This document shows, piece by piece, positions 18,837 to 27,040 of a stretch of DNA of 34,732 bases. Within the stretch, counting starts at the first letter, position 1; each line of letters begins with the position of its first letter. This stretch comes from CAZTTG01 sp964615935 (GTDB taxonomy: Bacteria; Planctomycetota; UBA1135; GCA-002686595). The notes beneath the pieces are model-generated. The model was not told the origin of the DNA. It did no database searches and worked only from the letters and a program-made list of their open reading frames with translations. The translations under genes were made by a program, and so were the position numbers. The stretch covers positions 1 through 34,732 of the forward strand of contig CAZTTG010000068.1 of the NCBI GenBank assembly GCA_964615935.1, read 5' to 3'.

Positions 18837-20315
18837 ATGAGGACCCTGCTCGTCAACCCGTTCGTGGAGCGCATGCACCGGGAGCTCTCCTTCGCGGAGA
18901 ACCTCCGCCCTCCCCTGGGCCTGGCCTACTGCGCGGCGGTCCTGGAGGAGAATGGCCGCGAGGTCGAGATCCTCGACGCGCTGGCCCTGGGGATCCGCTT
19001 CCCTGCGCTGCGCGCGATCCTCGAGCGCGAGCGCCCGGATCTGGTGGGCATCAGCACCTACACCCCGACGCGCTTCGAGTGCTTCCGGACGGCCGCGGTG
19101 GTGAAGGAGGTGCTGGGCGAGGAGACCGTGGTGGTCGTCGGCGGACCGCACGCGTCGGCGGCCGCCGAGGATACCCTGCGGGAGGTGCCGCCCATCGACT
19201 TCGTGGTCCGGGGCGAGGGGGAGCACGCCCTGCTCGAGCTCCTGGGAGCCCTCGAGGGTGGGGGCGATCCCTCGCGAGTCCCGGGGATCTCGATGCGCCG
19301 CGGCGGTGAGGTCCTGCACGCCCCGGAGCGGCCCGGCCTCCGGGATCTGGACCGGCTGCCCCTGCCGGCGCGGCACCTCCTGCCGATGGATGCCTACGGC
19401 ACGCGCATGCCCTCCACCAGTCGTCGCTGCACGACGGTGCTCACGTCTCGCGGTTGCCCCGGCCGCTGCATCTTCTGCACTCGCGACTGGCTCTCGCGCG
19501 ACGTCCGTCAACACTCTGCCCAGCGGGTGGTGGACGAGGTCGAGGAGATCGTCGGCCGCTGGGGTCTGCGCGGCGTCATCATGCAGGACGACACCTTCAC
19601 GCTGAGCAAGCGCCGCGTCCACGCCATCTGCGACGAGCTCCGCGCGCGCAAGCTGAGGATTCGCTGGCTGGCCACCACGCGCGTCGACTGCGTGGATTTG
19701 GACCTGCTCGAGTCGATGAAGGACGCCGGCTGCGAGGTGGTGACCTTCGGCGCCGAATCGATGAACCCCGAGACGCTCGAGTGGCTCCGGAAGGGCTTCA
19801 CCGTCGAGCAGGTGCGGCGGGCGATCGACAGGGCCAACCAGGCCGGCCTGACGGTGCGCGCCTCCTATCTCCTGGGCGTCGGCGACGAGAGCGAGGAGGA
19901 CATCCGGCGCAGCGCTCATCTCGCGCGACAGCTCCGCCTGGACAAGCTCAAGGCCAACATCGGGTTGAGCGTCTATCCCGGCACGCCCCTCCTCCAGATG
20001 GCGATCCAGGCGGGGGTGCTTCCGGCGGACCACTCCTTCGCGCGCGGCTACGAGGATCCCGCCCGTCGCTACGGTCGTGACGAGACGCCGCGCTGGTACA
20101 CGCCGCACGTCGCGCGGGAGCGGCTCATGGAGCTTCGCCGTGAGACCGAGGTCAACGTGCTCTTCACGCGGCCGAGCGCTCACGCGGCTTTTCACAAGGT
20201 CCGCAAGCTGGCGACGCGCCTCCGCCGTCATCCGCGGGAGACCTTCCGCCACGTGGCCCGGCTCGCGCGGGCGGTCGTGCGCGGGTCCGATCTACGCGAT
20301 ACTCCTCGATCGTGA
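18837..20315 (+). CDS. B12-binding domain radical SAM protein
   Basis: A 492-residue protein with an N-terminal cobalamin-binding-like domain (about 1-150: LRPPLGLAYCAAVLE, VGISTYTPTRFECF, VVVVGGPHASAAAEDTL) followed by a radical SAM barrel. The [4Fe-4S] motif is Cys207-x3-Cys211-x2-Cys214 in SRGCPGRCIFC. Later barrel motifs include WLATTRVDCVDLDLLESM and VTFGAESMNPETLEWLRKG. The architecture is that of class B radical SAM methyltransferases and related enzymes (BchE/HpnP-like), which modify lipids, cofactors or natural products. The specific substrate is not predictable. The basic C-terminal tail is low complexity. GAGGA seven nt before the ATG supports the start. Its neighbour, a GT-C enzyme, hints at glycan or lipid modification. 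Confidence 0.88.
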   Translation: MRTLLVNPFVERMHRELSFAENLRPPLGLAYCAAVLEENGREVEILDALALGIRFPALRAILERERPDLVGISTYTPTRFECFRTAAVVKEVLGEETVVVVGGPHASAAAEDTLREVPPIDFVVRGEGEHALLELLGALEGGGDPSRVPGISMRRGGEVLHAPERPGLRDLDRLPLPARHLLPMDAYGTRMPSTSRRCTTVLTSRGCPGRCIFCTRDWLSRDVRQHSAQRVVDEVEEIVGRWGLRGVIMQDDTFTLSKRRVHAICDELRARKLRIRWLATTRVDCVDLDLLESMKDAGCEVVTFGAESMNPETLEWLRKGFTVEQVRRAIDRANQAGLTVRASYLLGVGDESEEDIRRSAHLARQLRLDKLKANIGLSVYPGTPLLQMAIQAGVLPADHSFARGYEDPARRYGRDETPRWYTPHVARERLMELRRETEVNVLFTRPSAHAAFHKVRKLATRLRRHPRETFRHVARLARAVVRGSDLRDTPRS

Positions 20316-20324
20316 CCCCGGGCC

Positions 20325-20369
20325 GGGCTTCTCGGGGGCCCCGCGCGCAACGGGGCCCCCGGGAAGCCC
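20325..20369. terminator. Bidirectional hairpin between the radical SAM gene and glgB
   Basis: A 19-bp arm, GGGCTTCTCGGGGGCCCCG, pairs with its complement with one G-T wobble, around a 7-nt loop. It lies 9 bp after the radical SAM stop and 1 bp after the glgB stop, so it can serve both convergent transcripts. There is no U-run on either side. Confidence 0.7.
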
Positions 20370-20370
20370 G

Positions 20371-22389
20371 TCAGAGGACCGATCCCTGCCTGATGACGAG
20401 CGCCGTCCGGCAGGGCAGATACACCTGCACCCCGAACCTCCGCAGATCGCCCGACACGATGGAGCGCGTCACATACCTCTGGTCGGGCGCGATCCGGTTC
20501 TGCCCGCCGAAGGAGCCCTGATCGGTGTCCAGGACGTGCTCGAAAGCGCCCGGAGGCGTCTCGATGAAATGATCCGCCACCGATTCCGTCGGATGGAAGT
20601 TGAACAGGAAGAAGATCCCACCGCGCTCGAAGCCCAGGATCTTGTGGTCCTCCTGCAGGGCGAGCAGCCTCAGCGGCTGGCTCAGCAGCTCGTACCGCCG
20701 CTGCAACTCCAGCATCGCCCGGTCGAAGTCGGCCAGGTACCGATACTTCAGGCCGGGATCATCGCGCAGACTCCACTGCCGACGAGCATAGTGGTACGAC
20801 CAGCCGTTCTCCTCGCGGGGGAAGTCGATCCACTCGGGGTGGCCGAACTCGTTGCCCATGAAGTTGAGATAGCCCTGACCGGCAGTGGCCAGGGTCGCCA
20901 GCCGCATCATTTTGTGCAGGGCCAGACCGCGCTCCACTCCCGCGTCGGTGTCGCCCTCGCGCATGTACCCGTACATCCCCGCGTCGATCAGCTCGAAGAT
21001 CATCGTCTTGCTGCCCACGATGGCCTGGTCGTGAGACTCCAGATAGCTGATGGAGCTCTCATCGTCGCGGCGGTTGACCAGCTCCTGCCACAGGTGGGAC
21101 ACGCTCCAGTCCTCGTCGGGGACCTCCCTCACCAGCCTGAACCAGCAGTCGGGCACGCCCATCGCCAGGCGATGATCGAATCCCACGCCGGACTCCTCGG
21201 CGGGCGCGGCCAGACCCGGCAGGCCGCTGACCTCCTCGGCCACGGTGATGGCCGTCGGACTCAGCTGGTGGATCAGGCGATTGGCCAGGATCAGGTAGGC
21301 CACCGCCTCCTCGTCCACCGAATCGTCGAAGTAATCCCCGTAGGAGGTGAAGGCGCGCCCCAGACCATGATGGCGGTAGATCATGCTGGTGACGCCGTCG
21401 AAGCGGAAACCGTCCACGCGGAACTCGTCCAGCCAGTAGCGGCAGTTCGAGAGCAGGAAGTGCAGCACCTCCGGCTTGCCGTAGTCGAAGCAACGCGAGC
21501 CCCAGGCGGGGTGCTCGCCGCGCGGGCCCTCGTGAAAGAACTGGTGGAGCGATCCGTCGAAGCGGGACAGGCCCTCGACCTCGTTGCGCACGGCGTGCGA
21601 GTGCACCAGGTCCATGATGATCCGCAACCCCAGCCCGTGGGCCTCGTCGATGAGCTCCTTGAGCTCCTCGGGCGTGCCGAAGCGCGAGGAGGGGGCGAAG
21701 AAGCTGGAGACGTGATAGCCGAAGGAGCCGTAGTAGGGGTGCTCCTGGATGGCCATCAGCTGCACCGTGTCGTAGCCGGCGTCCACGATCCGCGGCAGGA
21801 TCTCGCGGCGGAAATCGGCATAGGATCCGATCCCCGCCGATTCCTGAGCCATCCCCACGTGGCTCTCGTAGATCAGCGGCGACGTCCGAGACGGGGCCGC
21901 GTGCCGCCAGACGTGAGCCTCCGGCGGCGCCCACACCTGGGCGTTGAAGATCTCCGTGCGCTCGTCCTGCACCACCCGGCGGCACCAGGCGGGAATCCGA
22001 TCGCCTCCACCCCCCGGCCAGCGCAGGCGCAGGCGGTAGAGATCCCCGTGCCGGAGCGCTTCGGCGGGCAGGTGGATCTCCCACTGCCCGGGCCCCGGGC
22101 CGGGCCCCAGGGCGCGCGCCCGCGACTCCTCCCAGCCGCAGAAGGAGCCGATCAGAGACACCGACTCGGCGTGGGGGGCCCACTCCCGGAAGACCCAGCC
22201 CTCGGCGGTCCGGTGCAGCCCGAAGTGCTCGTGGCCGGAGGCGAAGTCGGCCAGGGAGCGGGTGCCTCCCGTCAGGCGCCGCTCCAGGGAACCGGCCCGC
22301 CGCGCGCGGTCCGCCAGCGCTTCGGCGAAGGGCGCCAGGTACGGATCGGCCGACAGCGGCAGCGGTCGACTGGGGCAGTACCTCTTCAT
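20371..22389 (-). CDS. glgB: 1,4-alpha-glucan branching enzyme (GH13_8, eukaryote-type)
   Basis: A 672-residue enzyme that moves alpha-1,4 segments to alpha-1,6 branch points in glycogen. An N-terminal CBM48-like domain (FREWAPHAESVSLIGSFCGW) precedes the GH13 barrel. The catalytic residues are the nucleophile Asp331 in VDGFRFDGVTSM, the acid Glu385 in AEEVSGLPG and Asp454 in YLESHDQAIVGSKT. The spacing and the strings GVTSMIYRHHG and SHDQAIVG are those of subfamily GH13_8 (plant and animal type), not the GH13_9 enzymes of E. coli. The start is 3 bp after the glgA stop, so it is cotranscribed with glgA. It is the last gene of the glycogen operon and ends at the shared hairpin. Confidence 0.96.
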   Translation of the reverse strand: MKRYCPSRPLPLSADPYLAPFAEALADRARRAGSLERRLTGGTRSLADFASGHEHFGLHRTAEGWVFREWAPHAESVSLIGSFCGWEESRARALGPGPGPGQWEIHLPAEALRHGDLYRLRLRWPGGGGDRIPAWCRRVVQDERTEIFNAQVWAPPEAHVWRHAAPSRTSPLIYESHVGMAQESAGIGSYADFRREILPRIVDAGYDTVQLMAIQEHPYYGSFGYHVSSFFAPSSRFGTPEELKELIDEAHGLGLRIIMDLVHSHAVRNEVEGLSRFDGSLHQFFHEGPRGEHPAWGSRCFDYGKPEVLHFLLSNCRYWLDEFRVDGFRFDGVTSMIYRHHGLGRAFTSYGDYFDDSVDEEAVAYLILANRLIHQLSPTAITVAEEVSGLPGLAAPAEESGVGFDHRLAMGVPDCWFRLVREVPDEDWSVSHLWQELVNRRDDESSISYLESHDQAIVGSKTMIFELIDAGMYGYMREGDTDAGVERGLALHKMMRLATLATAGQGYLNFMGNEFGHPEWIDFPREENGWSYHYARRQWSLRDDPGLKYRYLADFDRAMLELQRRYELLSQPLRLLALQEDHKILGFERGGIFFLFNFHPTESVADHFIETPPGAFEHVLDTDQGSFGGQNRIAPDQRYVTRSIVSGDLRRFGVQVYLPCRTALVIRQGSVL

Positions 22390-22392
22390 GGG

Positions 22393-23934
22393 TCAGAAGC
22401 GGCTGACGATGGGGCGCTGGAGCATCTCCTCGTAGATATCGATGTAGCGCTGGGCGGTCACGGCGTGATTGAAGCTGGCCAGGCTCTCGGTCATGACGCG
22501 ACGCAGCTGGCGCTCGCGTTCGGCGGCTGGACGGCGAAAGAAGGCCAGGGCCTGCTCCACCGCCCAGCGAAGGCCGCTGGCCTCGTACGTCTCGAAGACG
22601 AAGCCGTTGCCGGTGTCCCCGTGGACGTCCAGGTGGACGACCGTATCGTGCAGTCCCCCGGTGTCGTTCACGATGGGGAGGGAGCCGTAGATCGGGCTGA
22701 TCATCTGGGGTAGCCCGCAGGGCTCGAAGAGGGAGGGCATCAGCATGAAGTCGGAGGCGGCGTACCCCAGGCGGGACAGCTTCTCGTCGAAGTCGCAGAC
22801 CGTCACGCGCCCGGTGAGGTTGTGGAAGCGCACGATGTCGTGGAAGTGCTTCTGATAGGCGCCGTTGGCCACGACCAGGACCTGCAGCCCCTCGTCCCAG
22901 TGGCTGGAGACCAGATCATAGAGGATCTCGGTGACCAGCTGCGGCCCCTTCTGGACCGGATCCAGCCGCGAGGGCCAGAACAGCAGCGGCGCGTCGGCAT
23001 TCTCGAAGAGCCCGGTGCGCTCCTGCAGCTGGAGCTTGTTGGCCCGCTTGCCGGCCGCGTGGTCGAGCTCCGAGTAGTTGCGGGCGATCTGCTCGTCCAG
23101 GCGGGGATCGTAGCTGGCATCGGGCGCGTTCAGGACGCCCACCGCGCAGCCGGTGGCCTTCTTCTGTCCGACCTCGAAGCGGACGTCGTCGGGGATGAAC
23201 TCGTGATGGCCGGCCACGATCTCGTCCAGGAAGGTCGGGCTGACGGTGTTGATGTAGTGGGCCGCGAAGATACCCGAGGCCAGGAGATCCACCGGGTTGT
23301 TGCCGCGGATCTGCTGGTAGTCGCCGGGCGGCCACTTGTAGTAGAGGTGCGGCCAGAACTCGGCCGCGTCGATGCCGCTGTCCTCGATGTGCTCCAGGGT
23401 CAGCTCGCGGGTGTGGATGTTGTGAAGCGTGAACAGGCAGGGGATCCCCAGGCGCCGCGCTTCGGCCGGGACCAGCCCGGTCATCCAGTCGTTGCAGTGG
23501 ATCAGGTCCGGCTCCACCCGGGGGATGATGTTGTTGAGCACCTCGCGCTGGAAGGCCAGGGCGAACTTGGAGTCCCCCGGCGCGTAGGAGTCGTACACCT
23601 GATCGCGGTAGTAGAAGACCCGGTCCTCGGCCAGATGGATGCGGGCGTCGGGCAGCTTGCTCTTGTACTTGCGCAGCTCCTGGTTGATGAGCTTGCCCAC
23701 GTCGATGTGGAACATGCGGCGGTAGTTGGGCAGCGTGACGTGGACGTCGGCCCCCTGATCGAAGAGGGCCGACACCAGGGAGGCCGAGACGTCCGCCAGG
23801 CCGCCGGCCTTGGCCCGCATGGAGTTGGCCATGTTGCCCATTCCCTGCGGGAGGTAGGTGATCTCGGGAGTGACCACCAGGATCCGCGGGTTGCGCTCCG
23901 CGGTGGTCCCCTTCCTTTTCCCGCGCCGGCTCAT
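22393..23934 (-). CDS. glgA: Glycogen/starch synthase (GT5)
   Basis: A 513-residue synthase that extends alpha-1,4-glucan from ADP- or UDP-glucose. Motifs are the nucleotide-sugar site KAGGL (residues 42-46), HCNDWMTGLVPAEARRLG, TLHNIHTREL, FWPSRLDPVQKGPQL and the C-terminal FMLMPSLFEPCGLPQM with NDTGGLHDTV. Between the first strand and KAGGL is a 16-residue extension (TYLPQGMGNMANSMRA), a variant found in a subset of bacterial GT5 enzymes. I chose the ATG at 23934 because it overlaps the glgP stop as ATGA; the frame is open further up, but that part is antisense-like and lacks homology. No glgC is in the window, so the sugar-nucleotide donor cannot be inferred. Confidence 0.95.
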   Translation of the reverse strand: MSRRGKRKGTTAERNPRILVVTPEITYLPQGMGNMANSMRAKAGGLADVSASLVSALFDQGADVHVTLPNYRRMFHIDVGKLINQELRKYKSKLPDARIHLAEDRVFYYRDQVYDSYAPGDSKFALAFQREVLNNIIPRVEPDLIHCNDWMTGLVPAEARRLGIPCLFTLHNIHTRELTLEHIEDSGIDAAEFWPHLYYKWPPGDYQQIRGNNPVDLLASGIFAAHYINTVSPTFLDEIVAGHHEFIPDDVRFEVGQKKATGCAVGVLNAPDASYDPRLDEQIARNYSELDHAAGKRANKLQLQERTGLFENADAPLLFWPSRLDPVQKGPQLVTEILYDLVSSHWDEGLQVLVVANGAYQKHFHDIVRFHNLTGRVTVCDFDEKLSRLGYAASDFMLMPSLFEPCGLPQMISPIYGSLPIVNDTGGLHDTVVHLDVHGDTGNGFVFETYEASGLRWAVEQALAFFRRPAAERERQLRRVMTESLASFNHAVTAQRYIDIYEEMLQRPIVSRF

Positions 23935-26486
23935 CGCCCGTCCGCCCAGGTGAGGAAGCCCGGCATGGCGCGCTTCCACTCCTCGCCGTGGGGGGTCACC
24001 CGCACGGTGAAGGCGTAGCGCCCGGTGTGGCGGCAGTGCAGCTCGCGCCGGTAGGTGTGCAGGCCGTCCCCCTTCGACTCCGCCATCTCCATCCTCTCCA
24101 CCTGACCGGCGGTGATGTTGCTCTCGGAATCCACCGGGCCGAAGTAGACCTCGACGTCCACCTCCTCGGGGGCCAGCTGGCCCAGGTCGACCATGCTGGT
24201 CACCGCGAAGCGATCGCCCACGCGGAGCCGGGAGAGGTCGCGATCGGTCTCGGGGAGAGAGCAGGAGACCCGGGACCAGAGCTCGGAGAGGCGACGCCGC
24301 TGCTCGACCAGCTCTCGCACGGGCCGCCCGTCATCCGCCAGGAGGGCTCGACAGGCGCGCGCGGCGGGGGCATAGAAGCGGGCGTCGTACTCCTGGACCA
24401 TGCGGTGGCTGGTGAAGGAGCCCAGGCCCATGCGCATGGACTCCTTCATCATCTGGAGCCAGGCCTCGGGCAGCTCGCGGGCGTCGCGGTCGTAGAAGCG
24501 CGGGACCACCTCGTTCTCGAGGAGGTTGTAGAGCGAGCGGGCCTCGACCGAGTCCTGGTAGTCCTCGTCGCCGTGCTCCTCGCCCTTGCCCACGGCCCAG
24601 CCGCAATCCGGCGAGTAGCCCTCGCACCACCAGCCGTCCAGGACGCTGACGTTCAGGGCGCCGTTCATGGCGGCCTTCATGCCCGAGGTCCCGCTGGCCT
24701 CATGGGGCCGGCGCGGCAGGTTCAGCCACACGTCGACCCCGTGGACCATGGCCCGCGCGATGGAGATGTCGTAGTCCTCCAGGAAGGCGATGCGGCCCTT
24801 GACCTCGGGGCGCCGGGAGAAGCGCACGATCTCCTGGATGAACTTCTTTCCGGCCTCGTCGTGGGGGTGGGCCTTGCCGGCGAAGACGAGCTGGATGGGT
24901 CGCTCGTCGTCGCCCAGGAGCGCCAGCAGGCGCTCGGGGTCGGAGAGCAGCAGCACCGCGCGCTTGTAGGTCGTGAAGCGCCGGGCGAAGCCGATGGTCA
25001 GCGCGTCGGGATCGAGCAGCGAGCGGGCCTCCTGGATCTCGGCTGGGGGGCTCTGGCGGGCGCTGAGCTGCTCCTCGCTGAGCTCGCGCACGATCCCCAC
25101 CAGGTGCGAGCGGTTCATCACGTGCGCTCGCCACAGCTCCTCGTCGGGGATGTGGTCGATGAGCCCCAGCGAGCGCTCGTCGGCGGGGTCGCCCCGCCAC
25201 TCGCTCTCGATGTAGCGGTCGAACAGGCGCCCGATTTCGCCCGACAGCCAGGAGGGGACGTGGATGCCGTTGGTGATGTGCCCGATGGGGACCTCGTCCT
25301 CGGGATGCTCGGGCCACAGGTGGCTCCACATGCGGCGGGCGGTCCGGCCGTGCAGCTCGCTCACCCCGTTGCTGAAGCAGGCCGTGCGCAGGCCCAGGAT
25401 GGTCATGGACAGCTCGCTGTCCTCCTCGGTCGCTCCCGAGGGCCGGCCCCACTCGAGGACCGCGTCGGGCGGGATCCCCAGGGACGGCTCGAGCGCCTCC
25501 AGGTGGGGCCGGAGCAGGTCGATGGCGAAGGTCTCGTTGCCGGCCGGCACCGGCGTATGGGTGGTGAAGACCCCGCTGCGGTGGACCACCTCCAGGGCCG
25601 CGTCCCGATCCAGGCCCCGGGTGCGGACGAGGTGCCCCAGCCGCGCCAGGCTCAGGAAGACCGAGTGCCCCTCGTTCATGTGGCAGGCCTGCGGCTCCAG
25701 CCCCAGCTTCACCAGCGCCTGGAAACCGCCCACTCCGAGCAGCAGCTCCTGTCGCAGACGCGTCTGGCGGTCGCCGCCGTACAGGCGCCAGGTCACCTGC
25801 CGGAGGTCGCGCGGGTTGCTCTGGACGTTGGCGTCCAGCAGGTAGAGGGGGACCCGACCCACGTCGAGCCGCCAGACCACGGCCTCCAGCTCGCCCCCGG
25901 GCAGCGGCACGCTCACCGCGATCCTCCGGCCCTCGCGGTCGCGGGCCTCGGTCAGGGGGAGGTGGTGGATCTGGTTGTCGGGATAGAACTCCTGCTGCCA
26001 CCCGTCCCGGTCCAGGGATTGCGCGAAGTACCCCTGCTGATAGAGCAGCCCCAGCGCCACGACCGGCAGGCCCAGGTCGGAGGCCGCCTTCAGGTGGTCC
26101 CCGGCCAGCACTCCCAGCCCGCCGGAGTACAGGTGGACGCTCTCGTGGATCCCGTACTCCAGGGAGCAGTAGGCCACGCAGCGCGGGTCGTCCGCCTCGG
26201 CCTCGGTGGGGGAGCCCATCTCCCTCTCGAAGCGCTCCCGGACCCGCTCGAGGTGGCTCAGGAAGGCCTCGTCCTCGGCCAGCGCCTCGAGACGGGACTG
26301 GGGAACGCGACTCAGGAACGCGAGGGGAGACCTCCCGGACTCCCACCACAGGCGCGGGTTGATGCGGCGGAACAGCTCGATGGAGTCGTCGTGCCAGCAC
26401 CACCACACGTTCCGGGCCAGCGTCTCGACGAACGCCAGCTCCTCCGGCATGGCCGGAGACACGTTGAACGGCTGAACCTTCTTCAT
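23931..26486 (-). CDS. glgP: Alpha-glucan phosphorylase (GT35)
   Basis: An 851-residue pyridoxal-phosphate enzyme that releases glucose-1-phosphate from glycogen. It belongs to the shorter bacterial/archaeal type with an N-terminal DUF3417-like segment (LARNVWWCWHDDSIELF). Conserved strings are YSGGLGVLAGDHLKAASDLG, CHMNEGHSVFLSL, ITNGIHVPSW and GFARRFTTYKRAVLL. The PLP-lysine motif ASGTSGMKAAMNGALN contains Lys604. GAGGAATCC precedes the ATG. Downstream glgA overlaps by ATGA. Upstream, 98 bp away, is the small CBM48 gene on the same strand. The protein is complete, with no missing motif. Confidence 0.95.
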   Translation of the reverse strand: MKKVQPFNVSPAMPEELAFVETLARNVWWCWHDDSIELFRRINPRLWWESGRSPLAFLSRVPQSRLEALAEDEAFLSHLERVRERFEREMGSPTEAEADDPRCVAYCSLEYGIHESVHLYSGGLGVLAGDHLKAASDLGLPVVALGLLYQQGYFAQSLDRDGWQQEFYPDNQIHHLPLTEARDREGRRIAVSVPLPGGELEAVVWRLDVGRVPLYLLDANVQSNPRDLRQVTWRLYGGDRQTRLRQELLLGVGGFQALVKLGLEPQACHMNEGHSVFLSLARLGHLVRTRGLDRDAALEVVHRSGVFTTHTPVPAGNETFAIDLLRPHLEALEPSLGIPPDAVLEWGRPSGATEEDSELSMTILGLRTACFSNGVSELHGRTARRMWSHLWPEHPEDEVPIGHITNGIHVPSWLSGEIGRLFDRYIESEWRGDPADERSLGLIDHIPDEELWRAHVMNRSHLVGIVRELSEEQLSARQSPPAEIQEARSLLDPDALTIGFARRFTTYKRAVLLLSDPERLLALLGDDERPIQLVFAGKAHPHDEAGKKFIQEIVRFSRRPEVKGRIAFLEDYDISIARAMVHGVDVWLNLPRRPHEASGTSGMKAAMNGALNVSVLDGWWCEGYSPDCGWAVGKGEEHGDEDYQDSVEARSLYNLLENEVVPRFYDRDARELPEAWLQMMKESMRMGLGSFTSHRMVQEYDARFYAPAARACRALLADDGRPVRELVEQRRRLSELWSRVSCSLPETDRDLSRLRVGDRFAVTSMVDLGQLAPEEVDVEVYFGPVDSESNITAGQVERMEMAESKGDGLHTYRRELHCRHTGRYAFTVRVTPHGEEWKRAMPGFLTWADGR

Positions 26487-26584
26487 GGATTCCTCACGCG
26501 TGGCCCCCGAGCCTCGAAGCCGCCGGCCCCGGATCGCTGGGGAGCCCGCCCGGCCATGGCCGGCTCAGCGCAGCGGGGGGGGCC

Positions 26585-26869
26585 TCAGCCGATCTCGAGG
26601 ACGCTGTTCAGCGATCCGAACTCGTTGGCCACCCAGTCCGGGCACTCCGGATCGACGGTCCAGATGCCGTTGACGATGAGCTTGTACTCGTACCTTCCCG
26701 GCTGCAGCAGGAGCGCCCCGGTGTATCGGCCGCGGCCTTCCGCATCCCTGAGGAGCTTCTTCCCCCGCTGCCATCCGTTGAACGAGCCCGCCACGCAGAC
26801 CTCGCTCCCCGGATCGGCCTTCACATCGAAGACGACGCGCCTTCTTCCCTTCGTCGTACGGCTGACCAT
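26585..26869 (-). CDS. Small stand-alone CBM48 (glycogen-binding early-set) protein
   Basis: A 94-residue protein made of a single CBM48/AMPK-beta-like early-set domain, with no catalytic region. Visible are EVCVAGSFNGWQRGKKL and the closing PGRYEYKLIVNGIWTVDP, the classic strands that bind alpha-glucan through Trp residues. I chose the ATG at 26869, preceded by GAGG nine bases upstream; a GTG at 26884 would add five residues but has poor spacing. It lies within the glycogen operon and may target or regulate the glycogen enzymes, as AMPK-beta does in eukaryotes; this is inference. Similar small proteins are annotated as isoamylase early-set domain proteins. Confidence 0.88.
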   Translation of the reverse strand: MVSRTTKGRRRVVFDVKADPGSEVCVAGSFNGWQRGKKLLRDAEGRGRYTGALLLQPGRYEYKLIVNGIWTVDPECPDWVANEFGSLNSVLEIG

Positions 26870-26886
26870 GGCCCGAATCCTCACTC

Positions 26887-26907
26887 CCGGCCCCCCTTTC
26901 GGGCCGG
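26887..26907 (-). promoter_or_regulatory. Perfect 7-bp hairpin upstream of the CBM48 gene
   Basis: CCGGCCC-loop-GGGCCGG with a 7-nt loop lies in the 171-bp gap between the debranching gene and the CBM48 gene, just upstream of the ribosome binding site. It may act as an attenuator or processing site; no U-run follows. Confidence 0.35.
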
Positions 26908-26930
26908 CATCTCATGGAACCTGCCAGAAG

Positions 26931-26963
26931 GAGGGCGCCCAGCGCCGGAGCCCGGGCACCCTC
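26931..26963 (-). terminator. Hairpin after the debranching-enzyme gene
   Basis: GAGGGCGCCC pairs with GGGCACCCTC (one wobble) in the 171-bp gap. On the minus strand it is followed by CTTCT. It is a weak terminator candidate that could reduce readthrough from the debranching gene into the downstream glycogen genes. Confidence 0.3.
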
Positions 26964-27040
26964 CTCGTGAGCGGTGTGACGCCTCGCCGCCCGGCCCCCG
27001 CCGCGCGGCGCGGAGAATCTAGGAGCGCGCGCGGGGGGGA

